A stretch of 5,485 nucleotides of DNA from Vulcanimicrobiota bacterium (lineage in GTDB: Bacteria > Vulcanimicrobiota > Vulcanimicrobiia > Vulcanimicrobiales > Vulcanimicrobiaceae). This document shows, in pieces, positions 1 through 5,485 of this stretch. The notes beneath the pieces are model-generated. The model was given only the letters and a program-made list of their open reading frames with translations, had not been told where the DNA came from and did not search any database. The stretch lies in contig JAFAMS010000352.1 in assembly GCA_019233165.1 (NCBI GenBank), positions 1-5,485 on the forward strand, given 5' to 3'. The position numbers and the translations under genes are program-made. How positions within the stretch are numbered: the first letter of the stretch is position 1; every line of letters begins with the position of its first letter.

Positions 1-527
1 GCCATCGTGACGAGGACGAGCGCGCCGCGGCACGTCTCGATCATCTCCTGCGCGCGTTCCATCGTCGCGGGGACGATCCACTCGCCGCGATGCACGCGGC
101 GGAATTTCGGGTTGAGAAACGGCCCTTCGAAGTGAATTCCCAGACAGCGCGCTCCGATCGCGCCGTTTTGTTCCTCGAGCTGGCTGGCCGCTTCGTAGAT
201 CTCGCTCCCGGCGTGGAGCATCGACTCCCAGGGAGCGGTGATGATCCCGGCAACGTAGCCGGTCACGCCGTTCTTCGCGTACGAGCGCGCGGCGACGTCG
301 ACGGCGTTGCCTTGATCGCGGTTGAACAGGAAGTCTTCGGCGCCGTTGGTGTGGACGTCGATCATCCCGGGCGCGAGCGTTACGCCCGGCGCGACGGAAA
401 AATCGCTCGGGCCCTCGGCGTCAAGGACGGCGGCAACGCGGCCGCGCTCGATTCGCAGGCGGGTCTCCCGCGCCGTCCCGTCGCCGAATGCGACGCGCGC
501 GGGCCCGACCGTGTACGAGTCGTTCAC
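1..527 (-). CDS. nagA: N-acetylglucosamine-6-phosphate deacetylase, N-terminal part (runs off left edge)
   Basis: NagA hydrolyses N-acetylglucosamine-6-phosphate to glucosamine-6-phosphate and acetate in the cytoplasm, feeding recycled cell-wall or chitin sugar into glycolysis or UDP-GlcNAc synthesis. I translated 175 complete codons. Residues 1-50 form the small beta-sandwich start of the amidohydrolase fold. Residues 51-63 (LAPGMIDVHTNGA) are the first metal-site strand, and residues 130-139 (GIHFEGPFLN) carry the family signature with the metal-binding Glu134. The C-terminal half, with the catalytic Asp and His ligands, lies outside the window. The start is GTG at 527-525, 2 nt after the TAG of the mutase gene. 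I see no clear Shine-Dalgarno, so translation is probably coupled to that gene. The first metal motif is His-x-Asn (H59, N61), between the Gln-x-Asn of E. coli and the His-x-His of binuclear NagA. Other amidohydrolases are possible, but the GxHxEGPF motif favours NagA strongly. Confidence 0.9.
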   Translation of the reverse strand, partial: MNDSYTVGPARVAFGDGTARETRLRIERGRVAAVLDAEGPSDFSVAPGVTLAPGMIDVHTNGAEDFLFNRDQGNAVDVAARSYAKNGVTGYVAGIITAPWESMLHAGSEIYEAASQLEEQNGAIGARCLGIHFEGPFLNPKFRRVHRGEWIVPATMERAQEMIETCRGALVLVTM

Positions 528-529
528 GG

Positions 530-1885
530 CTAGCCGCGGATGAGCGCGAGCGCCTCGTCGCGCCGGCGTTCCATCAGCTCGCGGGTGTCGCCTTCGACGT
601 TGAGCCGCAGCAGCGGCTCCGTGTTCGAAGGCCGGACGTTCAACCACCAGTCGGGATACTCTACCGTGACGCCGTCGAGGCGATCGAGCTTTGCGTCGGC
701 GTAGTGCTTCTCGATCTGTGCCAGCTTCCCGGGTATGTCGGAGACGTGCGAGTTGATCTCGCCGGAACGGAAGCGGGTGTCGTACTCCGCGATCACCTGG
801 CTGACCGGCTTTCCGCGCTCGCTGAAGATATCCAGACATTGCATCAGAGCGATCATCCCCGAATCTGCGAACCAATTGTCACGGAAGAAGAAATGCCCGG
901 AATGCTCGCCTCCAAACGGGATGTTCTGCTCTCGCATGATCGGCTTGATGATCGAGTGGCCGACCGGCGCGCGAACCGGGATGCCGCCGTGCTTTTCGAT
1001 CTGCTCGGGGACGCTGCGGCTACAGATCAAGTTGTAAAGGATCTTGCTGCCGGGGAAGCGTTTCAACGTTGCGATCGCACAGAGCATCACGATGATGTCG
1101 CCGCCGGGGAAACCGCCCTTTTCGTCGACGAGGAAACAGCGGTCGGCGTCGCCGTCGAACGCGGCCCCGAGGTCGCAGCCGTGCGCGAGGACGGCCTTGC
1201 GAAGATCGAGCTTGTTTTCGTCCTCAATCGGGTTCGCCGGGTGGTTCGGAAACGTTCCGTCCAGCTCGAAGTAGAGCGGGACCACCTCGCAGGGCAAGTA
1301 CCTGAAGACGGACGGAACCGTCTCACCGGCCATCCCGTTCCCGGCGTCGATCGCAATCTTGAACGGCTTGATCCGCGAGACGTCGCCGGCGAACGAGACG
1401 CAGTGGCGCGCGAAGGGGTCGGTGATGTCCTTCGTGGCGATCTTCCCAGGAACGGCCGCCGCCGCGGGTAGCTCGCCGCTCGCCACGCGGTCCCGCACCG
1501 CCGCCAATCCCGTTTCCAGTGAGAGCGCCTGGGCCTGCTCCCGGGTGAACTTCATCCCGTTGTAGTCGGCGGGATTGTGGGAGGCCGTGATCATCACGCC
1601 GCCGTCGAAGCCGTATTTTCCGACCGCGAAATAGAGACCGTCCGTTGAGACCGTCCCCACATAGGTGACGTTTGCCCCCGATTAATTAGTATCTATCGCG
1701 AACGCTTCGAAAAGGTTTTGACCCGAGGGACGCATGTCGCGTCCGACGACGATGTTCTTCATCCGAAATTCGTCGACGAAGATGCGGCCGATGCGGTAAG
1801 CGACGTCGTCGCCGAACTGCGATGGATAGATGCCGCGTACGTCGTAGCTCTTGAAAATCGACGGATCGAGGACCGTCCGCTGCAT
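530..1885 (-). pseudogene. Phosphomannomutase/phosphoglucomutase (AlgC/ManB type) interrupted by an in-frame TAA
   Basis: Enzymes of this alpha-D-phosphohexomutase family interconvert hexose 1- and 6-phosphates (mannose and/or glucose) for nucleotide-sugar synthesis. Reading through the stop gives 451 codons, the usual family length. Visible motifs in order are DPSIFKSYDVRGIYP near the N-terminus, GRDMRPSG, the phosphoserine loop TASHNP with catalytic Ser102, the metal loop DGDADR at 244-249, the sugar-binding loop GEHSGH at 326-331, and the phosphate-binding RPSNTEP at 418-424. ATG at 1885 fits the family N-terminus. Codon 68 is TAA (1684-1682) in the same frame as both halves, so there is no frameshift. 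The first 67 codons end in I-D-T-N-stop, where relatives have an ordinary helix of the same length. Ser102 lies beyond the stop, so the short product cannot be active. A downstream restart at GTG 1660 lacks a placed Shine-Dalgarno. It may be a real pseudogene or a sequence/assembly error. The GEHSGH motif suits dual phosphomannomutase/phosphoglucomutase specificity, but the substrate is not provable. Confidence 0.88.
1681..1696 (-). other. AT-rich 16-bp patch carrying the nonsense codon
   Basis: On the plus strand this reads attaattagtatctat, with only two G/C bases in 16, inside an otherwise GC-rich gene. On the minus (coding) strand it supplies ATA GAT ACT AAT TAA, and it contains stop codons in all three minus-strand frames: TAG at 1695-1693, TAA at 1688-1686 and TAA at 1684-1682. 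The flanking codons (FEAFA before, SGANVTYVG after) match the family in register, so the patch replaces coding sequence of equal length instead of inserting or deleting. I recognise no mobile-element end or recombination site in it. Confidence 0.7.
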
Positions 1886-1911
1886 AGCCCAGCGTCCGTT
1901 CGGAGGGTCAT
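1886..1911. promoter_or_regulatory. 26-bp spacer between divergent start codons
   Basis: This is the whole gap between the ATG of the mutase gene (minus) and the TTG of the dehydrogenase gene (plus). It is too short for two complete, non-overlapping promoters plus leaders. At least one promoter must therefore lie inside the opposite gene's coding start, or a transcript must be nearly leaderless. I could not identify convincing -35/-10 pairs on either strand. The plus-strand Shine-Dalgarno of the dehydrogenase occupies its right side. No good Shine-Dalgarno is visible for the mutase. Confidence 0.4.
1902..1907 (+). promoter_or_regulatory. Shine-Dalgarno that fixes the TTG start of the dehydrogenase
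   Basis: GGAGGG lies 4 nt before TTG at 1912-1914 (5 nt counted from the GGAGG core). There is no ATG or GTG near the expected N-terminus. The TTG start gives MAKPTVLLTRRLP, which matches the beta-strand that begins D-2-hydroxyacid dehydrogenases, so the TTG is well supported. Confidence 0.75.
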
Positions 1912-2874
1912 TTGGCGAAACCTACGGTGCTCTTGACGCGTCGCTTGCCGGACGTCGTCGTCGAGATGCTCGCGCCGACCTGCGACGTCGACGTCAACCA
2001 AGACGACCGACCGTATTCGCCCGACGAGCTGGCTCGCAAGGCCGCAGACAAGGACGCCGTGGTCGCGGTGTTGACCGACAAAATCGACGCAAGCCTCATT
2101 GGGACGCTCGAGCGCTGCCGCGTGATCGCAAACGTAGCCGTCGGGTTCGACAACATCGACACGGAAGCGGCGAAGCGCCGGGGGATCGTCGTCACCAACA
2201 CGCCGGGAGTTCTTACCGACGCAACGGCCGACTTCGCGATGGCGCTCTTGCTCGCAGTGGCGCGGCGCGTGATCCCGGCCGACCGCTTCATCCGGGACGG
2301 TAAATTTCATGGCTGGAACGTGCTCATGTTTCTGGGCGGCGATCTCGCCGGGAAGACGCTCGGTCTCGCAGGGTTCGGGCGGATCGGTCAGGCCGTTGCG
2401 CGCCGTGCCGCGGGATTCGGATTGCGGATCGTTTACGCCGACGAGCACCGCTTTCCGATCGACGTCGAGCAGCATTTCGGGGCGCGCTTCGTCGACAAAG
2501 AGACGCTGTTGCGAACGAGCGATTTCATCTCGCTGCATTTGCCGCTTACGCCCCAGACGCATCATTGGATCGGCGAAGCGGAGCTCGCGATCATGAAGCC
2601 GACCGCCTACATCGTCAACACCTCACGCGGTCCGGCGATCGATGAGGCCGCGCTCGTGCGGGCGCTGCGCGAGAAGAAGATCGCCGGTGCCGGTCTCGAC
2701 GTTTTCGAGCGCGAACCCGAACTCGCACCCGGCCTCGCCGAGCTCGAGAACGTCGTCCTCGCGCCGCACATCGCGTCGGCTGCGGAAGCGACGCGCTCCA
2801 AGATGGCATCGATGGCGGCCGAGAGCGTCCTCTTGGTACTCGGAGGCAAGGATCCGAAGAATCGCGTCGTCTAA
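1912..2874 (+). CDS. D-2-hydroxyacid dehydrogenase, glyoxylate/hydroxypyruvate reductase type
   Basis: This 320-residue cytoplasmic enzyme most likely reduces glyoxylate to glycolate and/or hydroxypyruvate to glycerate with NAD(P)H. It has the full D-isomer dehydrogenase layout: a split substrate-binding domain (about 1-100 and 290-320) around a Rossmann domain. NVAVGFDNID (74-83) and the ATADFAM helix (104-110) are typical of glyoxylate reductases. The nucleotide loop GFGRIG is at 154-159, and Asp177 at the end of the second beta strand suggests NAD preference. The catalytic triad is visible as Arg239 (NTSRG), Glu268 (FEREPE) and His286 (PHIASA). The length is normal and complete. The gene starts at TTG and is divergent from the mutase. 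A hairpin overlaps its TAA stop. Formate, lactate or phosphoglycerate dehydrogenases share the fold. The absence of a C-terminal ACT domain argues against classical long SerA. Exact substrate is inferred, not shown. Confidence 0.92.
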   Translation: MAKPTVLLTRRLPDVVVEMLAPTCDVDVNQDDRPYSPDELARKAADKDAVVAVLTDKIDASLIGTLERCRVIANVAVGFDNIDTEAAKRRGIVVTNTPGVLTDATADFAMALLLAVARRVIPADRFIRDGKFHGWNVLMFLGGDLAGKTLGLAGFGRIGQAVARRAAGFGLRIVYADEHRFPIDVEQHFGARFVDKETLLRTSDFISLHLPLTPQTHHWIGEAELAIMKPTAYIVNTSRGPAIDEAALVRALREKKIAGAGLDVFEREPELAPGLAELENVVLAPHIASAAEATRSKMASMAAESVLLVLGGKDPKNRVV

Positions 2875-2901
2875 AGCGAGCGTCCGGACGGACGCTTGCT
2901 T
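2874..2901 (+). terminator. Long hairpin at the end of the dehydrogenase gene
   Basis: Bases 2874-2885 pair with 2890-2901 around a GGAC loop. This gives a 12-bp stem with one G-U pair (2878-2897), and the stem begins inside the TAA stop codon. No proper T-run follows on the plus strand (only cgtaaaagg), so it is not a textbook intrinsic terminator. It may still stop transcription or protect the 3' end, and it separates the dehydrogenase from the exported-protein gene 66 bp downstream. Near-perfect symmetry means it could act on either strand. Confidence 0.6.
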
Positions 2902-2940
2902 CGTAAAAGGCGAGCCCGGCGGGCGCGCGAAGAGCACTAA

Positions 2941-3378
2941 ATGGTTGCGCGCAAGGCCTGCGCCGTTCTGACGGCGCTCGTAGCGCTAGGCTTTGGGTTG
3001 CAGCCGTCGTTCGCGGCGGCGGCTTGCGACTTGCAAGTCGGTCAAGAAGTCGTTCTCGCCTCGATGTCGCCGGATCCCGACGTGTTCGTCTGGGACACGC
3101 GAACGCGGCTGATCGATTATGCGGCCGGGATCTTCGACGACGCGAAGTCCGTGATGGCGCACACGACCCTTGCGAAGCCGGGGACGCACGCGATCGTCGC
3201 GATGTGCGCGACCGGCGTCATAAGACCGAAGTATCTGACTGCGAACTACGACGCCGTCGGGATCAAAGTGATATCCGGCCCGTATAAAGGACGCTGGGGC
3301 TGGATCGCCTCGGACGACGCGCACCTCGTGCAAAACTCGGCCGCCCGCACGCGCCGCGCGCGGCCTCAGCAGTCGTAG
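2941..3378 (+). CDS. Small exported protein of unknown function with SH3-like C-terminal segment
   Basis: I do not recognise the family. The 145-residue product has a clear Sec signal peptide: positively charged start (R4, K5), hydrophobic stretch about 6-20, then an alanine-rich cleavage region around 24-28. Mature length is about 118 residues. Cys29 lies just after the likely cleavage site, but the preceding AAA lacks the Leu/Val/Ile usual in a lipobox, so a lipoprotein is unlikely. Cys29 and Cys89 could form a disulfide. Residues 106-122 (VGIKVISGPYKGRWGWI) resemble the strand-turn-strand of bacterial SH3 or KOW modules. The tail (135-145) is Arg-rich and probably disordered. ATG at 2941 has only a weak purine stretch (GAAGAG, 2929-2934) as ribosome site. 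The 3' end overlaps the convergent glnA gene by 13 bp. Codon use and the signal peptide support a real gene. Confidence 0.75.
   Translation: MVARKACAVLTALVALGFGLQPSFAAAACDLQVGQEVVLASMSPDPDVFVWDTRTRLIDYAAGIFDDAKSVMAHTTLAKPGTHAIVAMCATGVIRPKYLTANYDAVGIKVISGPYKGRWGWIASDDAHLVQNSAARTRRARPQQS
3339..3365 (-). terminator. Possible glnA terminator inside the convergent gene
   Basis: On the minus strand, directly after the glnA TGA, GGCCGC (3365-3360) can pair with GCGGCC (3344-3339), and GAGTTTTG follows. The loop is long (15 nt) and itself GC-rich, including a perfect 12-bp palindrome at 3353-3364. The stem plus a short T-run is compatible with termination of glnA. However, the sequence also codes for the tail of the convergent exported protein, so chance pairing in GC-rich DNA is possible. 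Confidence 0.35.
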
Positions 3379-4799
3379 TACAAGTAAAACTCGTACGGGT
3401 GGGGCCGGATCGCGACCGCTTTGAGCTCGGCCTCCCGGTATGCGATGTAGTTCGCGATGAACTCTTTGGAGAACACGCCGCCTTCCATTAAGAACGTGCT
3501 GTCGGCTTCGAGCGACGCGAGCGTTTCGCCGAGCGAGCCGGGGACCGTCTTGAGCTTGGCGGCTTCGGCTTCGGAGAGCTCGTAGATGTTCTGATCGAGC
3601 GGACCGAAGCCGGCCTTCATCGGATCGATCTTCCGTTTGATCCCGTCGATCCCCGCGCAGAGCATCGCCGAGAAGGCGAGATACGGGTTGCAGCTCGGGT
3701 CCGGCGGCCGGAATTCCAGCCGCTTCGCGTTCGGCTTCCCTTGATAGTACATCGGGATCCGCACTGCGGCCGAGCGGTTGCGGGCCGAAAACGCGACGTT
3801 GACCGGAGCCTCGTAGTGCGGAACGAGCCGCTTGTACGAGTTCGTCGTCGGTGCCGCAAACGCGAGAAGCGCGTCGATGTGCGTGAGGAGCCCGCCGATG
3901 TAGTAGAGCATCGTCTGCGAGCACTCGGCGTACCCCTTCGCGTCGTAGAACAGCGGCTTTCCGCCCTTCCACAGCGATTGGTGGACGTGCATCCCGCTTC
4001 CGTTGTCGCCGAAGAGCGGCTTGGGCATGAACGTCACCGTCTTGCCGTGCTGCGCCGCGACGTTCTTGATCACGTACTTGTACGTCATCAAGTTGTCGGC
4101 CATGTTCAGGAGCGAGTCGAAGCGCATGTCGATCTCGGCCTGCCCGCCGGTCGCCACCTCGTGGTGCTGCATCTCGACCTCGATCCCCCACTCTTTGAGG
4201 GTCAGCGCCATCTCGGCCCGCAGATCGCTGTACTTGTCCGAGGGTGAGACCGGGAAATAACCTTCTTTCGGCCGGACCGAATAGCCGAGATTCGGTCCGT
4301 CGATGTTCCCGCTGTTCCAATGCGCCTCGATCGAGTCGATCTCATAGCCCGCGCGGTTCTGGGTGTTCTCGTAGACGACGTTGTCGAGGATGAAGAACTC
4401 GGCTTCCGGGCCGAAGTAGGCCGTATCGGCGATCCCGGTCTTTTGCAGATACGCCTCCGCGCGCCGTGCGACGTAACGAGGATCGCGATCGTACGACGAC
4501 TTGGCGACCGGATCGTAGACGTCGCAGATCATCGAAAGCGTGGGAACGCTGCGGAACGTGTCGAGCTGAGCGGTCGCGATGTCGGGCTTGAGCAGCATGT
4601 CGGATTCGTGGATCGACTGGAAGCCGCGGATGCTCGAGCCGTCGAAGCCGATTCCCTCGGCGAGCGCCCCCTCGTCGATCTGATCGGCGGGGATCCCGGT
4701 GTGCTGCCAAATCCCCGGCACGTCGATGAATTTCAAATCGACCATCTTGATGCTTTGCTCTTTGATGAGATCGACGATCTCTCGCGGTCTACGCGCCAT
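3366..4799 (-). CDS. glnA: Glutamine synthetase, type I
   Basis: GlnA condenses ammonium and glutamate to glutamine with ATP, the main entry of nitrogen into metabolism. It works as a cytoplasmic dodecamer. The 477-residue product is full length and ends in the conserved LYYDC. Motifs in order are the latch loop GFDGSS with Asp53, metal-binding FGPEAEFF (Glu132, Glu134), HHEVATGGQ (212-220), NGSGMHVHQS (266-275, His271), NSYKRLVP with Arg324, NRSAAVRIP (341-349), and KRLEFRPPD (Glu362, Arg364). Tyr406 in NIYEL sits where enterobacterial GlnA is adenylylated, so GlnE-type control is possible. That tyrosine is also kept in cyanobacteria that lack GlnE. ATG at 4799 follows a strong purine-rich ribosome site. 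Its leader holds a terminator-like hairpin, and its 3' end overlaps the convergent exported-protein gene. No glnB or glnE is visible in the window. Confidence 0.98.
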   Translation of the reverse strand: MARRPREIVDLIKEQSIKMVDLKFIDVPGIWQHTGIPADQIDEGALAEGIGFDGSSIRGFQSIHESDMLLKPDIATAQLDTFRSVPTLSMICDVYDPVAKSSYDRDPRYVARRAEAYLQKTGIADTAYFGPEAEFFILDNVVYENTQNRAGYEIDSIEAHWNSGNIDGPNLGYSVRPKEGYFPVSPSDKYSDLRAEMALTLKEWGIEVEMQHHEVATGGQAEIDMRFDSLLNMADNLMTYKYVIKNVAAQHGKTVTFMPKPLFGDNGSGMHVHQSLWKGGKPLFYDAKGYAECSQTMLYYIGGLLTHIDALLAFAAPTTNSYKRLVPHYEAPVNVAFSARNRSAAVRIPMYYQGKPNAKRLEFRPPDPSCNPYLAFSAMLCAGIDGIKRKIDPMKAGFGPLDQNIYELSEAEAAKLKTVPGSLGETLASLEADSTFLMEGGVFSKEFIANYIAYREAELKAVAIRPHPYEFYLYYDC

Positions 4800-4800
4800 G

Positions 4801-4810
4801 CCTCTCCCTC
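4801..4810 (-). promoter_or_regulatory. Ribosome binding site of glnA
   Basis: The minus strand reads GAGGGAGAGG, then one base, then ATG. The GGGAG core lies about 4-5 nt before the start codon, which supports ATG 4799 over any internal start. Confidence 0.75.
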
Positions 4811-4818
4811 ACGAAGCC

Positions 4819-4854
4819 AAACAAAAATCGGGAACCGGCAATACACCGGACCCG
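4819..4854 (-). terminator. Terminator-like hairpin plus T-run in the glnA leader (possible attenuator)
   Basis: On the minus strand, CGGG (4854-4851) pairs with CCCG (4832-4829) and CCGG (4849-4846) with CCGG (4838-4835). A small internal loop separates the two helices and a 7-nt loop closes them. ATTTTTGTTT follows at 4828-4819. This has the form of an intrinsic terminator, and its T-run ends 8 nt before the glnA ribosome site. It could simply end the upstream secreted-protein transcript. However, almost no room remains for a promoter between it and glnA, so glnA transcripts may have to read through it, as in attenuation. The stem is short, and no ligand-binding RNA was recognised. Confidence 0.5.
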
Positions 4855-4900
4855 GAATCGTTCTTTCGGATTCAGACTGCCTTGCGCGTTGGCCTTTTGA

Positions 4901-4925
4901 GCTAGCCGAGCGGGTCTCGGTTAGC
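4901..4925. terminator. Hairpin between the right-edge gene and glnA
   Basis: GCTAGCCGAG (4901-4910) pairs with CTCGGTTAGC (4916-4925) across a 5-nt loop, a 10-bp stem with one G-T pair. On the plus strand CCTTTGTTT follows, giving terminator form against plus-strand (antisense) transcription. On the minus strand it is followed by TCAAAAGG, with no T-run. It lies 18 nt past the stop of the right-edge gene, so it may serve as a 3'-end structure for that transcript or as part of the glnA leader. Confidence 0.5.
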
Positions 4926-4943
4926 CCTTTGTTTAGCTCCCGC

Positions 4944-5485
4944 TCAGAAGCTGGTCGGCTTGGGCGTCGGGAGGTTTCCTTGCACCATCGCGCCCTCGGA
5001 CGCCGGAAGCGAGCCGGTCTGTGCGCGCACCGTGGCGCCGCCCGAAACGGGCGCCGGCGGGAAGAAGTTCGTGGCGCCGTCGAGCGCGCGAACGGTGAGG
5101 GCGCTGCTGGTAGTTAGCGTTACGTAACCCGTCAGATTCCCGGAGCCGTCGAACGTTTCGGGGGGCTGGGGCCCACCGTAGACGAGGTTGCGCACGTTGA
5201 GCGGTGCGCTGCGCACCCACGTAACCTGCACCGGACCGCGCAGCACTATCTGCGGGCTGAAGCTGTAACGCGGATCGTTCGTGATCCCTGTCGATTGTGC
5301 CGCGAGCGCGATTGCAAACTCGTTGTAGAGCTGCGGCCACGGTTCGTTTCCGGCGGCAGCCAGAACCGGATTGACGTTCGCGTTGTTTCCCCCCGGTCCA
5401 GGGCGCGTGTCGCTGTAGATGGCGCGCAGTGCGGATTGTCCGCCGAAGCGGTCGTACAGATAGCGAACGAAGAGATACGCCATCC
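4944..5485 (-). CDS. C-terminal part of an unrecognised, probably secreted protein (runs off right edge)
   Basis: About 180 residues are visible, ending at TGA 4946-4944. The frame is open to the right edge. The Met at 5483 is probably internal, because MAYLFVRYLYDRFG looks like the amphipathic helix often found behind the active site in secreted zinc-peptidase-like proteins. That segment is followed by an LYNEFAIAL helix and a DPRYSF stretch. This resemblance is from memory of such architectures, and no catalytic motif (for example HExxH) is inside the window. The last roughly 100 residues are rich in Gly, Ser, Thr, Pro and Val, with alternating beta-like strands (GYVTLTTSSALTVRAL) and a Pro/Thr tail, typical of an extracellular beta-domain. 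It lies upstream of glnA on the same strand with a 144-bp spacer containing two hairpins, so co-transcription is doubtful. Function is not assigned. Confidence 0.75.
   Translation of the reverse strand, partial: MAYLFVRYLYDRFGGQSALRAIYSDTRPGPGGNNANVNPVLAAAGNEPWPQLYNEFAIALAAQSTGITNDPRYSFSPQIVLRGPVQVTWVRSAPLNVRNLVYGGPQPPETFDGSGNLTGYVTLTTSSALTVRALDGATNFFPPAPVSGGATVRAQTGSLPASEGAMVQGNLPTPKPTSF

Noticed and set aside
488..1471. Long plus-strand open frame opposite the mutase gene
   Set aside because: It is an antisense shadow of a gene with clear catalytic motifs. Its Arg/Val/Asp-rich composition is typical of GC-rich reverse frames and shows no recognisable domain.
1682..1684. Recoding or readthrough of TAA in the mutase
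   Set aside because: TAA ends the dehydrogenase gene in this window, and TAG and TGA end the others, so no stop codon appears reassigned. No recoding structure or selenocysteine context (which needs TGA) is visible.
1640..1684. Re-initiation at GTG 1660 giving a split two-chain mutase
   Set aside because: The only G-rich stretch is about 14 nt upstream of the GTG, too far for a normal ribosome site, and the break falls within a domain rather than at a boundary.
1850..1890. Promoter for the dehydrogenase using TTGAAA near 1852
   Set aside because: No -10-like hexamer lies at the proper spacing. The nearest AT-containing hexamer is about 26 nt downstream.
1759..2565. 268-codon minus-strand open frame opposite the dehydrogenase
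   Set aside because: It mirrors a well-supported dehydrogenase and ends in an out-of-frame copy of the mutase start. No domain was recognised.
2986..4320. 444-codon minus-strand open frame overlapping glnA and the exported-protein gene
   Set aside because: It is a shifted frame of glnA and an antisense frame of the neighbouring gene. The composition is extremely Arg-rich and no motif is present.
4800..4943. Known glutamine riboswitch or sigma-54 promoter upstream of glnA
   Set aside because: The conserved GGAAGUAGG-type core of the glutamine riboswitch is absent, and no GG-N10-GC element with a proper -24/-12 context was found. ANTAR-type hexaloops are also not present.
1..5485. Mobile element, CRISPR array, toxin-antitoxin, phage or defence genes
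   Set aside because: No transposase, integrase, direct-repeat array or defence-gene motif was found on either strand. Nearly all of the window is taken up by housekeeping-type genes.

Overview
The window is GC-rich bacterial chromosome with densely packed, ordinary metabolic genes and very short intergenic gaps. Strong G/C preference at third codon positions, GTG and TTG starts, and a cyanobacterial-like GSI glutamine synthetase suggest a GC-rich, non-proteobacterial soil or environmental lineage. Candidatus Eremiobacterota (WPS-2) would fit the style, but that is a low-confidence inference. No mobile element, CRISPR array, tRNA or rRNA is visible.

Layout, left to right. Positions 1-527 (minus) hold the N-terminal 175 codons of an N-acetylglucosamine-6-phosphate deacetylase (nagA) that runs off the left edge. 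It starts 2 nt after the stop of a phosphomannomutase/phosphoglucomutase gene (530-1885, minus), so the two look like one translationally coupled amino-sugar/hexose-phosphate unit. The mutase reading frame has the normal family length and all catalytic motifs. It is interrupted by one in-frame TAA at codon 68, inside a 16-bp AT-rich patch that replaces expected coding sequence without changing length. Divergently, only 26 bp away, a D-2-hydroxyacid dehydrogenase of glyoxylate/hydroxypyruvate reductase type (1912-2874, plus) starts at TTG behind a good Shine-Dalgarno and ends in a long hairpin. A small exported protein of unknown function follows (2941-3378, plus).

The small exported protein gene converges on and overlaps by 13 bp the complete type I glutamine synthetase gene glnA (3366-4799, minus). 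Upstream of glnA is a 144-bp spacer. It contains a strong hairpin (4901-4925) and, only about 20 nt before the glnA start, a hairpin plus T-run on the minus strand that looks like an intrinsic terminator. The right edge (4944-5485, minus) holds the C-terminal part of an unrecognised, probably secreted protein.

The genes link hexose and amino-sugar phosphate interconversion, glyoxylate reduction and ammonia assimilation, but nothing shows that they act as one system. The two points most worth checking are the nonsense patch in the mutase and the possible attenuator in front of glnA. I do not see a novel multi-gene system here.
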